The notes below the pieces were generated by a model. The model ran no database searches and had not been told where the DNA came from. It worked only from the letters and a program-made list of their open reading frames with translations. A stretch of DNA of 64,000 bases from Actinomycetota bacterium (GTDB lineage: Bacteria > Actinomycetota > Actinomycetes > Mycobacteriales > JACQDL01), in NCBI GenBank assembly GCA_016201065.1, contig JACQDL010000057.1, positions 100,572 through 164,571 of the forward strand, given 5' to 3'. Positions 28,622 to 37,630 of the stretch are shown here, one piece after another. The first letter of the stretch is position 1; the number at the start of each line of letters is the position of its first letter. Made by a program: the position numbers and the translations under genes.

Positions 28622-28962
28622 GGCTGCGGTGCCCGCCCCACGTACCGGACGACCTCGACCTCGTCGATGAGCACCATGCCCTCGCTGATGAGCTCCGCCA
28701 GCTGCGGCAGGAACGCGCGGACACGCTCGTCCGCGTCGACGATCACGATCAGCAGCGGCAGGTCCCCGGACAGGCTGAGCAGCCTGGTGGTGTGGATCCT
28801 GCTGGAGGCGCCGTACCCCTCGATTCCCCGCAGGACGGTCGCCCCGGCGAGACCGGCGGCGTGCGCCCGGTGCACGATCTCCCGGTACAGCGGCTTGTGA
28901 TGCCAGGTGTCGTCCTCGCCGATGAAGATCGACAATCTGGTCGAGCGTCCGTTCAGTCTCAC
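28618..28962 (-). CDS. DUF190 (UPF0166) PII-like protein
   Basis: 114 residues. [43 protein letters not shown] and [19 protein letters not shown] are characteristic of DUF190, a ferredoxin-like/PII-like fold often placed with fluC genes. GTG 28962 has GGAGG 8 nt upstream and overlaps the stop of the second fluC gene (GTGA). It sits between the two channel genes in a tightly overlapping trio. A regulatory role on the channel, or nucleotide sensing, is only an inference. Confidence 0.9.
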   Translation of the reverse strand: MRLNGRSTRLSIFIGEDDTWHHKPLYREIVHRAHAAGLAGATVLRGIEGYGASSRIHTTRLLSLSGDLPLLIVIVDADERVRAFLPQLAELISEGMVLIDEVEVVRYVGRAPQP

Positions 28963-29393
28963 CGGCGGCGCCTCCTCAGCGTGATCATGCGGGTCGCGGT
29001 CACACCCAGCATGACCGAGGTGACCGCAGCCAGCGCCGTACCACCGAAGTACGCCGCGGCGAGCCCGCCCCGGCCATGCCGCCCGAGCGAGATCGTGTCC
29101 ATGACGGTGGTCGAGAACGTGGTGAACCCACCGAGCACACCGATGCCGAGGAACGGCCGGACCAGCCGGTGGACGGCCCATACCTCGGTGACCGCCACCA
29201 TCAGGGCACCGATCAGCACGCACCCGGCTGTGTTGACCAGGACGGTCGCCCAGTCGATCGCGTCGGCCCAGTCGATCGCGTCGGCCCAGTCGATCGCGTC
29301 GGCACGGTGCGGCAGCGCCACCGCGATGCCGTAGCGGGCCAGACTGCCCACCGCCCCGCCTGCCGCGACTGCCACCAGCACCGCACCGCGCAC
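28959..29393 (-). CDS. fluC2: Fluoride ion channel FluC/CrcB, copy 2, with a repeat insertion
   Basis: 144 residues. [18 protein letters not shown] and [11 protein letters not shown], with [13 protein letters not shown], give the FluC pattern and four membrane segments. Between the first and second segments lies a three-fold repeat of DAIDWA, encoded by exact 18-bp units, which lengthens that loop by about 18 residues. GTG 29393 is preceded by GGTGGAGG; the track start at 29465 has no support. It starts a three-gene overlapping operon with DUF190 and FluC copy 1. Confidence 0.88.
   Translation of the reverse strand: MRGAVLVAVAAGGAVGSLARYGIAVALPHRADAIDWADAIDWADAIDWATVLVNTAGCVLIGALMVAVTEVWAVHRLVRPFLGIGVLGGFTTFSTTVMDTISLGRHGRGGLAAAYFGGTALAAVTSVMLGVTATRMITLRRRRR
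29249..29302. repeat. Exact 18-bp tandem repeat (3 units) in fluC2
   Basis: CCCAGTCGATCGCGTCGG occurs three times without a mismatch. It encodes DAIDWA repeats on the minus strand in a loop of the channel protein. Confidence 0.95.
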
Positions 29394-29536
29394 GCCGCCT
29401 CCACCCCGTCGTGATCGCACCGACCCACCGGTCCCGCAACACGATAGCCGCGGCCCACCCGGCACCGGCTCGGCCGTCGCGGTGGTCAGACCGTCCGGCT
29501 TGGGGATGGTCTACGATCCAGACGGAGAGGACATCC

Positions 29537-30556
29537 ATGACCTCGGCAGCCGACGGCGCGGCGGGCCCGACCGGTGGACCACCACGCAACGGTCCAGCCG
29601 TGGCGGTCCGGGGGCTGGTGAAGCGGTACGGCGCGCTGGTCGCGGTTGACGGCGTCGACTTCGAGGTCCGCCCGGGCGAGACGTTTGGTTTCCTCGGTCC
29701 GAACGGCGCCGGCAAGTCGACCACCATCAACATTCTCTGCACGCTGACCCGCCCCACGTCGGGGGTGGCCACGGTCGCCGGACACGACGTCGTCCGGGAC
29801 CGCGACGAGGTCCGGCGCAACATCGGCGTCGTCTTCCAGGACCCGACCCTGGACGGGTACCTGTCGGCCGAGCAGAACCTGCGCTTCCACGCGGAGCTCT
29901 ACGGGGTGCCGCGCGCGGTCACCGCCGACCGCCTCCGGCAGGTGCTGGAGCTGGTCAACCTGTGGGACCGACGCGCCGACCTGGTCGGCAGGTTCTCCGG
30001 CGGCATGAAACGCCGGCTTGAGATCGCGCGGGGGCTGCTCCACTCGCCACGGGTACTCTTCCTCGACGAGCCGACGGTCGGCCTGGACCCCCAGACCCGC
30101 TCGGCGATCTGGCGTTACATCACGCAGCTGAAGCAGACCGAGGACATCACCATCTTCCTCACCACGCACTACATGGAGGAGGCCGAGTACTGCGACCGGA
30201 TCGCGATCATCGACTCCGGGCGGATCGTCGTGCTCGACACCCCGCAGGCGTTGAAGGCGTCGGTGGGTGCGGACCGGGTCCAGATCGCGACCGCCGACGA
30301 CCGGGCGGCGATGGCCGCGCTCGCTGACCGGTTCGGCATCGCCGCCGCCGTACACGATGGCGCGGTCACCCTCTCGGTGCCCTCCGGCCGGGAGTTCATC
30401 CCCCGGCTGTTCGCGGAGCTCGGCGTGCCGATCCGGTCGGTGAGCGTGTCCCGGCCGTCACTGGATGACGTGTTCATGTCCTACACCGGCTCCACGATCC
30501 GGGATGCCGACGAGGTGTCCGGATCGGAGTGGATACGCCGGATGGCACGGAGGTGA
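29537..30556 (+). CDS. ABC transporter ATP-binding protein, DrrA type
   Basis: 339 residues. Walker [11 protein letters not shown]-loop [12 protein letters not shown], signature [16 protein letters not shown], Walker [15 protein letters not shown] and the H-loop [15 protein letters not shown] all agree with the DrrA/daunorubicin-resistance family. A C-terminal domain of about 90 residues ([12 protein letters not shown]) is typical of that family. It pairs with the permease encoded 1 nt before its stop. GGAGAGG precedes ATG 29537, and TACGAT at 29513-29518 is a plausible -10. It may export a lipid or drug; the substrate is not readable. Confidence 0.92.
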   Translation: MTSAADGAAGPTGGPPRNGPAVAVRGLVKRYGALVAVDGVDFEVRPGETFGFLGPNGAGKSTTINILCTLTRPTSGVATVAGHDVVRDRDEVRRNIGVVFQDPTLDGYLSAEQNLRFHAELYGVPRAVTADRLRQVLELVNLWDRRADLVGRFSGGMKRRLEIARGLLHSPRVLFLDEPTVGLDPQTRSAIWRYITQLKQTEDITIFLTTHYMEEAEYCDRIAIIDSGRIVVLDTPQALKASVGADRVQIATADDRAAMAALADRFGIAAAVHDGAVTLSVPSGREFIPRLFAELGVPIRSVSVSRPSLDDVFMSYTGSTIRDADEVSGSEWIRRMARR

Positions 30557-31419
30557 TGGGCGTGGCGGCCGGCACGGTTGTCGGCGTGCGGGTCCCGGAC
30601 CGGGGCCTGCGGCGCGACCTGCGGGCGGTCCGGGTGGTCCTGCACCGCGAGCTGATCCGCTACGGGCGGGACCGGACCCGGATGATCTCCGGGCTCTCGC
30701 AGCCGATCCTGTGGCTGCTGGTGCTCGGCACCGGCCTGTCCTCACTGGTGTCGCGCAGCGGACCGGGAGTGAACCTGCGGACCTTCATGTTCCCTGGCGT
30801 GCTGGTCATGTCGGTGATGTTCACGGCGCTGTTCTCGGCGGCCTCGATCGTGTGGGACCGGGAGTTCGGCTTCCTGCGGGAGATGATGGTGGCGCCGGTC
30901 GGCCGGACCGCGATCTTGCTCGGCAAGTGCCTCGGCGGTGCCGTGGTGGCGACCCTCCAGGGCGCGTTCATCCTGATCCTGGCCGGCCTCGCCGGGGTGC
31001 CCTACTCGCCGCCGCTGATGGCGACGTTGCTGGTGGAGATGTTCCTCACGGCGCTCATGCTCACCGCGTTCGGCCTCGCCATCGCCGCCCGGATCAAGAA
31101 CATGCAGGCCTTCATGGGCGTGATGCAGATGGCCGCGATGCCGATGATGTTCCTCTCCGGTGCCCTGTTCCCGCTGGCAAACCTGCCGGGCTGGCTGACG
31201 GTGCTGACCCGGGTCAACCCGCTGACCTATGCGGTCGACCCCATGCGGCACGCCGTCTTCCAGCGCATCGCGGTCGCGCCACCCCTCCGTGCGACGCTGA
31301 GCCCGGGCGTCACGTGGGGCGGGTGGCGGGTACCGGTGCCGCTGGAACTCGGTGCGGTCATGGCACTCACGCTGGGCTTCCTCGCGCTGGCCATCCTGCA
31401 GTTCCGACGCGCCGACTGA
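30556..31419 (+). CDS. ABC-2 type permease partner of the DrrA-like ATPase
   Basis: 287 residues with six predicted membrane helices. The segment ILLGKCLGGAVVATLQGAFIL and FLSGALFPLANLPGWLTVLTRVNPLTYAVDPMRH are the ABC-2 signature. The ATG overlaps the upstream TGA (TGATG); GTG 30562 is a good alternative because GGAGG lies 8 nt before it. The track start (30529) would overlap the ATPase more. With the ATPase it forms a complete homodimeric-type exporter. The gap downstream to the cold-shock gene (31420-31522) holds a short 5-bp hairpin only. Confidence 0.9.
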   Translation: MGVAAGTVVGVRVPDRGLRRDLRAVRVVLHRELIRYGRDRTRMISGLSQPILWLLVLGTGLSSLVSRSGPGVNLRTFMFPGVLVMSVMFTALFSAASIVWDREFGFLREMMVAPVGRTAILLGKCLGGAVVATLQGAFILILAGLAGVPYSPPLMATLLVEMFLTALMLTAFGLAIAARIKNMQAFMGVMQMAAMPMMFLSGALFPLANLPGWLTVLTRVNPLTYAVDPMRHAVFQRIAVAPPLRATLSPGVTWGGWRVPVPLELGAVMALTLGFLALAILQFRRAD

Positions 31420-31522
31420 GCGGCACCCGGACACCGAGGGATCCCTCACGACGGCACCGGCCGGCCCAAAGCCAGCGGGAACACCCGCGAGCCCGGACCG
31501 GCCGGCACCGTGATCGTGATCG

Positions 31523-31729
<207 letters not shown>

Positions 31730-31877
31730 TTACCCCTTTGTTGAGTTCCTCCGGCGCCGTGCGGCACCGGTCCAAACCGTTCATGGCTTGCCCGGCCTGG
31801 TAGGGACAGCGTAGGCCACAATCGCCCGGCACGGGGTATCGGCACGCGCGAAGGGTCCGGACGGCGAGCCCCGGCCC

Positions 31878-33458
31878 TCAGAGCTCCGGGTGTGACACGG
31901 TCCCGGCAGCCCCGCCGGCCGCCAGGTGGATCGCCCGTACCGCGTCGATGGTGTCCGCGTCCGCAGCCGACCTGTCTGGGCGATAGCGAACGATTCGGGC
32001 GAACCTCAGGGCGAGCCCGGCCGGGTATCGCGGTGAGCGCTGCACCCCGTCAAAGGCCACCTCGACCACCAGCTCGGGCCGGACCGTGACGACCCACTGC
32101 TCCAGCGGTGATGCGGCCAGCTCGCGCAGCCGCTCGGTCTGCCAGCGCAGGGTGTCGTCGGTCATCCCCTTGAACGTCTTGCCCAGCATCGCGAAGCCAC
32201 CGGCGGGGTCGCGGGCGCCGAGGTGCAGGTTGGACAGCCAACCCTGGCGCCGCCCGTGCCCCCACTCCGCGGCGAGCACCACGAGGTCGAGGGTGTGCCG
32301 TGGCTTGACCTTCAACCAGCCGGTGCCACGCCGACCCGCCTCGTAGCCGGCGTCCAGCGCCTTGACCACGACACCCTCGTGTCCCCGGCGCAGCGTCTCG
32401 GCAAGGAACCGTCGGGCGTCCTCGATGTCGTCGGTGACCAGCCGGCGGACCCGCAGCCGTTCGGGTACCAGCTCGCTCAGCACGGCCATCCGCTCCACCG
32501 CCGGCCGGTCGAGCAGGTCCACCCCGTCGGCGTGCAGCACGTCGAAGAACGCCGGCTGCAGCGGCAGGCCGTCGCTGTCGCCGGTGCTACCGGTGCGGCT
32601 GCCGACCCGCCCCGCGGTGACCTGGAACGGCTGTGGTCGCCCGTCCGCACGCCAGGTGAGAGCCTCGCCGTCCAGGACGAGGTCACCACCGCGCAGCGCC
32701 AGCACAAGGGTCACCAGCTCGGGCACCCGGTCGGTGATGTCGTCCAGGCTGCGGGTGAACACGGCAACGGTGCCAGCCGAGCGATGCACCTGGATCCGCA
32801 CGCCGTCCAGCTTCTCCTCCAGCCCCACCGGTCCGCTCCCGTCCACGGCGCTGTCCAGGTCGGGCACCGGTTGGGCCAGCATGGGCTGCAACGGACGGCC
32901 GATCTGAAGCCCGAGCGCGGCCAGCCCGACCGCGCCGTCCCGCAACGCGACCTCGGCAACCGCCCGCAGGTCGCCGCGGAGCAGCAGGGCGCGACGGATC
33001 GCCTGCGGTGGCACCGCCGCGGCCTGTGCGACCGCATCGGCCATCACACCCTCCAAGGCACCCTGCCGGAGCTCACCCGAGAGCAGTCCGACCAGGAACT
33101 GCCGCTCCGGCCCGGTGGCCCGATCGAGCAGGTCCGCCAGCAACCCACGCCGGACCCGCTGCGAGCCGGCCCCGGAGACCGCGCCAACCTGCGCGAACGT
33201 CGCATCCACCTCGGCCAGGGTCAGGGCAGCCGGCCTCGGTTGTGCGGTCGGCGCCGGGTGGGCGGCGACGTCGCGGAGGGTCGCCCAGCCAACACCGATC
33301 TGGCGCTGCCGCAGCTCGCCGGAGAGGAACGCCACCGCCGGCACCACCTCATCCGGACGGAGCCGGCGCAGGAGGTCGGCCAACGCTGCGGCCTTGGCCC
33401 GTCGCGAGCTGGACTCGGCGACGGTGCGCGAGGTGGTGACGAGATCGGTCAGCAGCAC
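31878..33458 (-). CDS. ligB: ATP-dependent DNA ligase, LigB type
   Basis: 526 residues, close to Rv3062 LigB. An N-terminal DNA-binding domain (about 1-190) precedes the adenylation domain. Nucleotidyl motif I is EEKLDGVR with adenylated Lys at K216; motif III DLVLDGEALTW, motif IV GHEGVVVKA and motif V GWLKVKPRHTLDL follow, then an OB-fold with the ARIVRYRPDR end. It seals nicks with ATP and is a secondary ligase next to NAD-dependent LigA. GTG 33458 matches the family N-terminus (LLTDLV); the track start at 33473 is also possible. Neighbours are unrelated. Confidence 0.93.
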   Translation of the reverse strand: MLLTDLVTTSRTVAESSSRRAKAAALADLLRRLRPDEVVPAVAFLSGELRQRQIGVGWATLRDVAAHPAPTAQPRPAALTLAEVDATFAQVGAVSGAGSQRVRRGLLADLLDRATGPERQFLVGLLSGELRQGALEGVMADAVAQAAAVPPQAIRRALLLRGDLRAVAEVALRDGAVGLAALGLQIGRPLQPMLAQPVPDLDSAVDGSGPVGLEEKLDGVRIQVHRSAGTVAVFTRSLDDITDRVPELVTLVLALRGGDLVLDGEALTWRADGRPQPFQVTAGRVGSRTGSTGDSDGLPLQPAFFDVLHADGVDLLDRPAVERMAVLSELVPERLRVRRLVTDDIEDARRFLAETLRRGHEGVVVKALDAGYEAGRRGTGWLKVKPRHTLDLVVLAAEWGHGRRQGWLSNLHLGARDPAGGFAMLGKTFKGMTDDTLRWQTERLRELAASPLEQWVVTVRPELVVEVAFDGVQRSPRYPAGLALRFARIVRYRPDRSAADADTIDAVRAIHLAAGGAAGTVSHPEL

Positions 33459-33535
33459 ACCCCGATCATGCACGGCAGCACCGACCGGACCGCAAGCCCG
33501 GGCCGGTGGCGGCGCGGCGCTACCTGACGACGGCG

Positions 33536-34207
33536 CTACCGCCGGCCCCGGCCAGCCCCGCGGGTGGGCCCGGCTCCCCAGTGCGAGTAGCGGCAGTCGA
33601 CGGTCTCCATGGCCGTGTGATCGGTCCCCGAGGCCGTCAGGCTGACCCGCGTCGGACGCTTCGCCTGGTCCAGCCAGATGTCGACCCCTACGGCTGCGAA
33701 GCCCGCCTGCCGCAGCTCGGCCATCGGCTCGGGAGCCGCCCGGTCGGAGAGGGAGCTGAGATCGACGTCCAGCCGGTACCGGACCGTCACCTGTCCGCCG
33801 ACCCGGGCTGGTCCCAGCCGCCGCACCTCGGTCGCGACGGTGAACAAGGCGGCGGCAGCGCGCGGGTCCAGGCAGCTGGCGAGGCGCCGCACGGCGTCCG
33901 CCGGCTCACCCGCCACCGCGGCGGCACGGGTCGCCGGTCCGCCCGCGGTGACCGGCGGCACCGCGAACCACGATGAGGCGGTGGCCCGCTCCTCCCCCAC
34001 CACCTCGGTGACGGTGGCCCGCCCGGAGCCCGCGGCCTCGACGGCCGCCAGGCTCTGCCGGCTCAGGTTCGCGGCGCGCGGCGGAATCCTGCGATTGGCG
34101 GGTGGCCGCTGGTGGCCGCCGGCCGCGCCGTGCGGCGCCGGGATCGCCGAGCCGCCACCGAGCGCAATGGCGAACAGCGTGGCCGCTGCGGCAAACCTCC
34201 GCATCAT
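33536..34207 (-). CDS. Secreted hypothetical protein, LppX/LprG-like fold possible
   Basis: 223 residues. An N-terminal signal peptide is visible (MMRRFAAAATLFAIALGGGSAIPA), without a lipobox Cys. The C-terminal part contains GQVTVRYRLDVDLSS and VDIWLDQAKRPTRVSLTASG, a pattern seen in the LppX/LprAFG and related bacterial LolA-like lipid carriers. Only two Cys remain. A lipid or cell-envelope role is inferred and weak. It sits between ligB and a small YciI gene with no operon link. Start ATG 34207 or 34204; GGGGGA is immediately upstream. Confidence 0.55.
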   Translation of the reverse strand: MMRRFAAAATLFAIALGGGSAIPAPHGAAGGHQRPPANRRIPPRAANLSRQSLAAVEAAGSGRATVTEVVGEERATASSWFAVPPVTAGGPATRAAAVAGEPADAVRRLASCLDPRAAAALFTVATEVRRLGPARVGGQVTVRYRLDVDLSSLSDRAAPEPMAELRQAGFAAVGVDIWLDQAKRPTRVSLTASGTDHTAMETVDCRYSHWGAGPTRGAGRGRR

Positions 34208-34375
34208 TCCCCCAGATCTCGCACAGTGGTGATTCTATCGAGGGCCGGTGGCGGCTCGCGGGCCGCAGGTCCGGTCTGGCAAGCTCAGCAGCGGCGGCCC
34301 GGGGAACCTCGGGGCCGCCATCTCGTGGCACCGGTCCCGGACCGGACCGTTCGGAACGATCCGGGAGGGAGTGCG

Positions 34376-34651
34376 ATGGCCCGGTTCGTCGTGGAACTCC
34401 GGTATCTCGACCCCGACCGGCGGACCGAGGTGCGCCCGCAGCACCTGGTGTACGTCCGCGATCTCGCCGCCCGCGGCTCCGTGGTCTCCGCAGGACCGTG
34501 GGCGGACGGCACCGGATCATTGACGATCTACGACACAGCGACCGAGGACCACGTCCGGCGCCTTGTGGCCGACGATCCCTACACCGTGGCGGGCGTCGTG
34601 GAACTCGTCTCGCTGCGCGAGTGGACCCCGGTCGTGCACCGCGAACTTTGA
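34376..34651 (+). CDS. YciI family protein
   Basis: 91 residues. A ferredoxin-like YciI domain: MARFVVELRYLDPDRR, VRPQHLVYVRDLAARGSVVSAGPWADGTG and VADDPYTVAGVVELVSLREWTPV. Its conserved His (HLVYVRDL) and Asp (ADDPY) are the residues discussed for the family active site, whose reaction is unknown. The track uses a start at 34112; the strong GGGAGGGAGTGCG before ATG 34376 rules that out. It is a monocistronic gene flanked by unrelated genes. Confidence 0.9.
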   Translation: MARFVVELRYLDPDRRTEVRPQHLVYVRDLAARGSVVSAGPWADGTGSLTIYDTATEDHVRRLVADDPYTVAGVVELVSLREWTPVVHREL

Positions 34652-34680
34652 TCTCGACGCCGCCTCCCGGTCGCGGTCGG

Positions 34681-35796
34681 TCAGCCCAGCTCGGTCTGTC
34701 CCTCGGCGTCAGCGGCAGCCGACCGGGTCGCCACCTCGTCCGGCCTGCCGCCGTACCACTCGCTTGTGTCGATCTTCTCGCGGGGCTTGGCCGGTGTCGC
34801 CGGACCGCTGGCGGCCGCGGCCCTCAGCCAGGACGCCGAGACCTCGCCACCTTCTGCCCCGCGGCCTGACCCGCCGGCCAGGCCGGCCAGCCCCTCCAGG
34901 GCCTTGCCGAACTCGCTGGGAACGATCCATAGCTTGTTGGCATCGCCCTGGGCGATCTGGGGCAGCGTCTGCAGGTACTGGTAGGCCAGCAGCTTCGGGT
35001 CCGGATCCGCGTCGTGGATGGCGTTGAAGACGACCTCGATGGCCTTGGCCTGCCCCTGCGCGGCGAGGTAGCGGGCCGCGCGCTCACCCTCGGCCCGCAG
35101 GATCCGGCTCTGCCGGTCCGCCTCGGCGGCAAGGATCACCGCCCGTCGCTGCCCCTCGGCGGCAAGGATCGCGGCCTGCTTCTGCCCCTCGGCGGTCTTG
35201 ATCGCGCTCTCCCGCTGCCCTTCGGCCTGGAGGATCATCGCCCGCTTGTCCCGGTCCGCCCGCATCTGCTTTTCCATCGAGTCCTGGATGGACGGCGGCG
35301 GGTCGATGGCCTTCAGCTCCACCCGGTTGACCCTGATCCCCCACCGCCCGGTCGCCTCGTCCAGCACGCCACGCAGCTGCCCGTTGATCTGGTCCCGGCT
35401 GGTCAGGGTCTCCTCCAGGTTCATCCCACCGACCACGTTGCGCAGGGTCGTGACGGTGAGCTGCTCGACCGCCTGGATGTAGTTGGAGATCTCGTATGTC
35501 GCCGACCGGGGATCGGTGACCTGGAAATAGATCACGGTGTCGATGCTCACCGTCAGGTTGTCCTCGGTGATGACCGGTTGCGGGGGAAAGGACACCACCT
35601 GCTCACGGAGGTCGATCCGGGCGCGCACCGCGTCGAAGAACGGCACGACGAAGTTCAGACCGGGGTCCAGCACGCTGTGGAACTTCCCGAGTCGCTCGAT
35701 CACGTAGGCCTGTGCCTGCTGCACGCGGACGAGCGCCCGGGCCATGACGACGAGCACCAGCACCACGAGTACGGCCAGCGCGATGAGCACATCCAC
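34681..35796 (-). CDS. SPFH/Band-7 (stomatin/QmcA-like) membrane protein
   Basis: 371 residues. One N-terminal membrane helix (about 3-22), the SPFH domain (QQAQAYVIERLGKFHSVLDPGLNFVVPFFD to IDPPPSIQDSMEKQM), then a long Ala/Glu/Gln-rich coiled coil with a repeated AEGQR/AAEG pattern (about 190-260). Stomatins scaffold membrane microdomains and bind partner proteases. The GTG start overlaps the NfeD stop by one nucleotide (TAGTG), forming the usual NfeD-SPFH pair. The C-terminal Pro/Ala region is likely disordered. Confidence 0.92.
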   Translation of the reverse strand: MDVLIALAVLVVLVLVVMARALVRVQQAQAYVIERLGKFHSVLDPGLNFVVPFFDAVRARIDLREQVVSFPPQPVITEDNLTVSIDTVIYFQVTDPRSATYEISNYIQAVEQLTVTTLRNVVGGMNLEETLTSRDQINGQLRGVLDEATGRWGIRVNRVELKAIDPPPSIQDSMEKQMRADRDKRAMILQAEGQRESAIKTAEGQKQAAILAAEGQRRAVILAAEADRQSRILRAEGERAARYLAAQGQAKAIEVVFNAIHDADPDPKLLAYQYLQTLPQIAQGDANKLWIVPSEFGKALEGLAGLAGGSGRGAEGGEVSASWLRAAAASGPATPAKPREKIDTSEWYGGRPDEVATRSAAADAEGQTELG

Positions 35797-36227
35797 TACG
35801 GTTCACCCCACACGATCGCGGTCGCACCCCGGATTTCCATCACTGCCACATCCTGGCCGACCTCCAGCACCTGCAACGGATCATATGGCCGCGCCGACCA
35901 TTCCTCGCCGCGCAGCTTCACCAACCCCCCATTCGCGTCAACCTTCCGCAAGACGGTTGCGTGCGCACCGATCAGGGCGCCGATCCCAATCTTGACCGGC
36001 TGGGCCCGCTCCAGATGCCGCCGCGCCGCGGGTCGGGCGAGCAGCAGCAACATCAACGCGCTGCCGGCGAAGACGGCGAGCTGCAGGGCGACCGGGCCGC
36101 CGAGCGCGGCGCTACCCGCCGCCACGACGGCGGCACCCGCACACATGATCAAGATAAGGTCGAGGGACAGAACCTCAGCGATGGCCAGGACACCGGCCGC
36201 AATCAGCCACAACAACCAGGTGGGCAC
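35796..36227 (-). CDS. NfeD-like membrane protein
   Basis: 143 residues, the short NfeD class without a ClpP-like protease domain. Three membrane segments (about 3-72) precede a C-terminal OB-fold (LIGAHATVLRKVDANGGLVKLRGEEWSARPYD to VAVMEIRGATAIV). It is encoded directly before the SPFH protein with a 1-nt overlap, and the pair is known to act together at membranes. Start GTG 36227. The next 137 bp upstream (36228-36364) contains no supported gene. Confidence 0.9.
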   Translation of the reverse strand: MPTWLLWLIAAGVLAIAEVLSLDLILIMCAGAAVVAAGSAALGGPVALQLAVFAGSALMLLLLARPAARRHLERAQPVKIGIGALIGAHATVLRKVDANGGLVKLRGEEWSARPYDPLQVLEVGQDVAVMEIRGATAIVWGEP

Positions 36228-36364
36228 ATCGATTATCCTGCCAGAAATGGCGCCCCCCGGACGATCACCGATCGTTTCGACTTCGACACGTTCTGGGGTG
36301 GTCCCCCACCGGCACGCCGCGGTACGCCGCTGCGAACGAGCGGATCGCGACCGGGGTGCCGCCG

Positions 36365-36766
36365 CTAGCCCGCAGCACGGCCGACCGCCGCGCCGACCAG
36401 GTACCTGGCCACCACGGCAAAGCCGAGCCCCACCAGCACGAGCACGCCGCGTTCAGTCCAGTCCCGGCTGCGCATCGGATACGCCGCACCGTGGTACACG
36501 TGGGCGAGCATCCGGGTGCCCGGGTCCGCGCGACCGGCGAGCTCACCGTGCCCGGGTGTCTTCCCGCCCCAGGTTGCATAGCAGGTGGTCACCCCCTTGC
36601 TGGCGCCGCACCGGGTGACGGTGACCGTCGTCTGCTCACCCTGCGCCAGCGCCCGTACCGGCTTGACCAGGTAGGTCAGCCAGAAGAGCAACGCGATGCC
36701 GAACAGCGCGAGGCCGATCACCCCGAAGAGCAGCCGGCTGCCCGACCCGAGGCTACGGCGTGCCAT
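36365..36766 (-). CDS. Small membrane protein, DUF3592-like
   Basis: 133 residues with membrane helices at about 13-33 and 105-127 and a 60-residue extracytoplasmic loop between them containing two Cys (VTRCGASKGVTTCYATW), which could form a disulfide. The arrangement resembles DUF3592. The start overlaps the end of the DUF3097 gene by 14 bp, which suggests co-transcription. Function unknown. Confidence 0.7.
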   Translation of the reverse strand: MARRSLGSGSRLLFGVIGLALFGIALLFWLTYLVKPVRALAQGEQTTVTVTRCGASKGVTTCYATWGGKTPGHGELAGRADPGTRMLAHVYHGAAYPMRSRDWTERGVLVLVGLGFAVVARYLVGAAVGRAAG

Positions 36767-37571
36767 CGGCGGTCACGAAGTCGATGAGCTCCTCCACGGC
36801 CCGCAACAGCGGCACCTCCACATCGCCGTAGCCGCGCACCCCACGCTGCACCCGACGCCACATCTCGGCAGTGCCGGGCACCCCGAGCGCGCGGCAGACC
36901 CCTTCCTTCCACGGCACGCCCCGGGGGATCTCCGGCCATCCGGCGATCCCCACCGCCGCGGGCTTGACCGCCTGCCAGACATCGACGTAGGGGTGACCGG
37001 TCACCAGGACATGTGGCCCCTCGACCTCGGCCACGATCCGGGTCTCCTTGCTGCCCGCCACGAGGTGGTCCACGAGCACGCCAAGCCGACGGCCCGGGCC
37101 GGGCCGGAAGCCCCGCACGATGCCCGGGAGATCGTCAATGCCGTCCAGCGGCTCGACGACCACTCCCTCGACCCGCAGGTCGTCGCCCCAGATCCGTTCC
37201 ACGAGCGTGGCGTCGTGCACACCCTCGACATAGATCCGGCTGGCCCGTGCCACCCGGGCCGGCGCGCCCGGCACCGCGATCGAGCCGGACGCGGTGCGCT
37301 GCCGGGCCACCGGTCCGGCTCGACCCACCGGTGGCACCAGTGTGACGAGCGAGCCGTCGAGCAGGAACCCGGCCGCCACCATCGGGAAGACCCGCCGGCG
37401 GCCGTGCCGGTCCTCCAGCGTGACCGCGCCCTTGGCGCAGTCCACGACCGCGCCACAGAAACCGGAACCCGCATCCTCGACGACGAGGTCCCGGTCGGCC
37501 GCCACCTCGACCACCCTGGGCGCTCGCCGGGTGGTCAGCACATCGCGGGCGTACCGGTCGTCCGCACCCAT
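36753..37571 (-). CDS. DUF3097 domain protein
   Basis: 272 residues, matching the actinobacterial DUF3097 family. Conserved blocks are RYARDVLTTRRAPRV, IYVEGVHDATLVERIWGDDLR (DHD-like metal or nucleic-acid binding loop), GVLVDHLVAGSKETRI and HPYVDVWQAVKP. The TOPRIM-like EGxxD and DHLV motifs suggest nucleic-acid or nucleotide chemistry, but no activity is known to me. The track starts at GTG 37589; ATG 37571 fits the family start better. Divergent from the gene at 37631 with a 59-bp gap. Confidence 0.85.
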   Translation of the reverse strand: MGADDRYARDVLTTRRAPRVVEVAADRDLVVEDAGSGFCGAVVDCAKGAVTLEDRHGRRRVFPMVAAGFLLDGSLVTLVPPVGRAGPVARQRTASGSIAVPGAPARVARASRIYVEGVHDATLVERIWGDDLRVEGVVVEPLDGIDDLPGIVRGFRPGPGRRLGVLVDHLVAGSKETRIVAEVEGPHVLVTGHPYVDVWQAVKPAAVGIAGWPEIPRGVPWKEGVCRALGVPGTAEMWRRVQRGVRGYGDVEVPLLRAVEELIDFVTADGTP

Positions 37572-37630
37572 CCTCCGCACGCCTGTCACGCTATCGGCCG
37601 GCCGCGGGTACGAGCCGTAAGCTGCACGGT

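Noticed and set aside
29394-29536. Fluoride riboswitch before fluC2
   Set aside because: No GGCGAUGG-type start or pseudoknot pattern seen.
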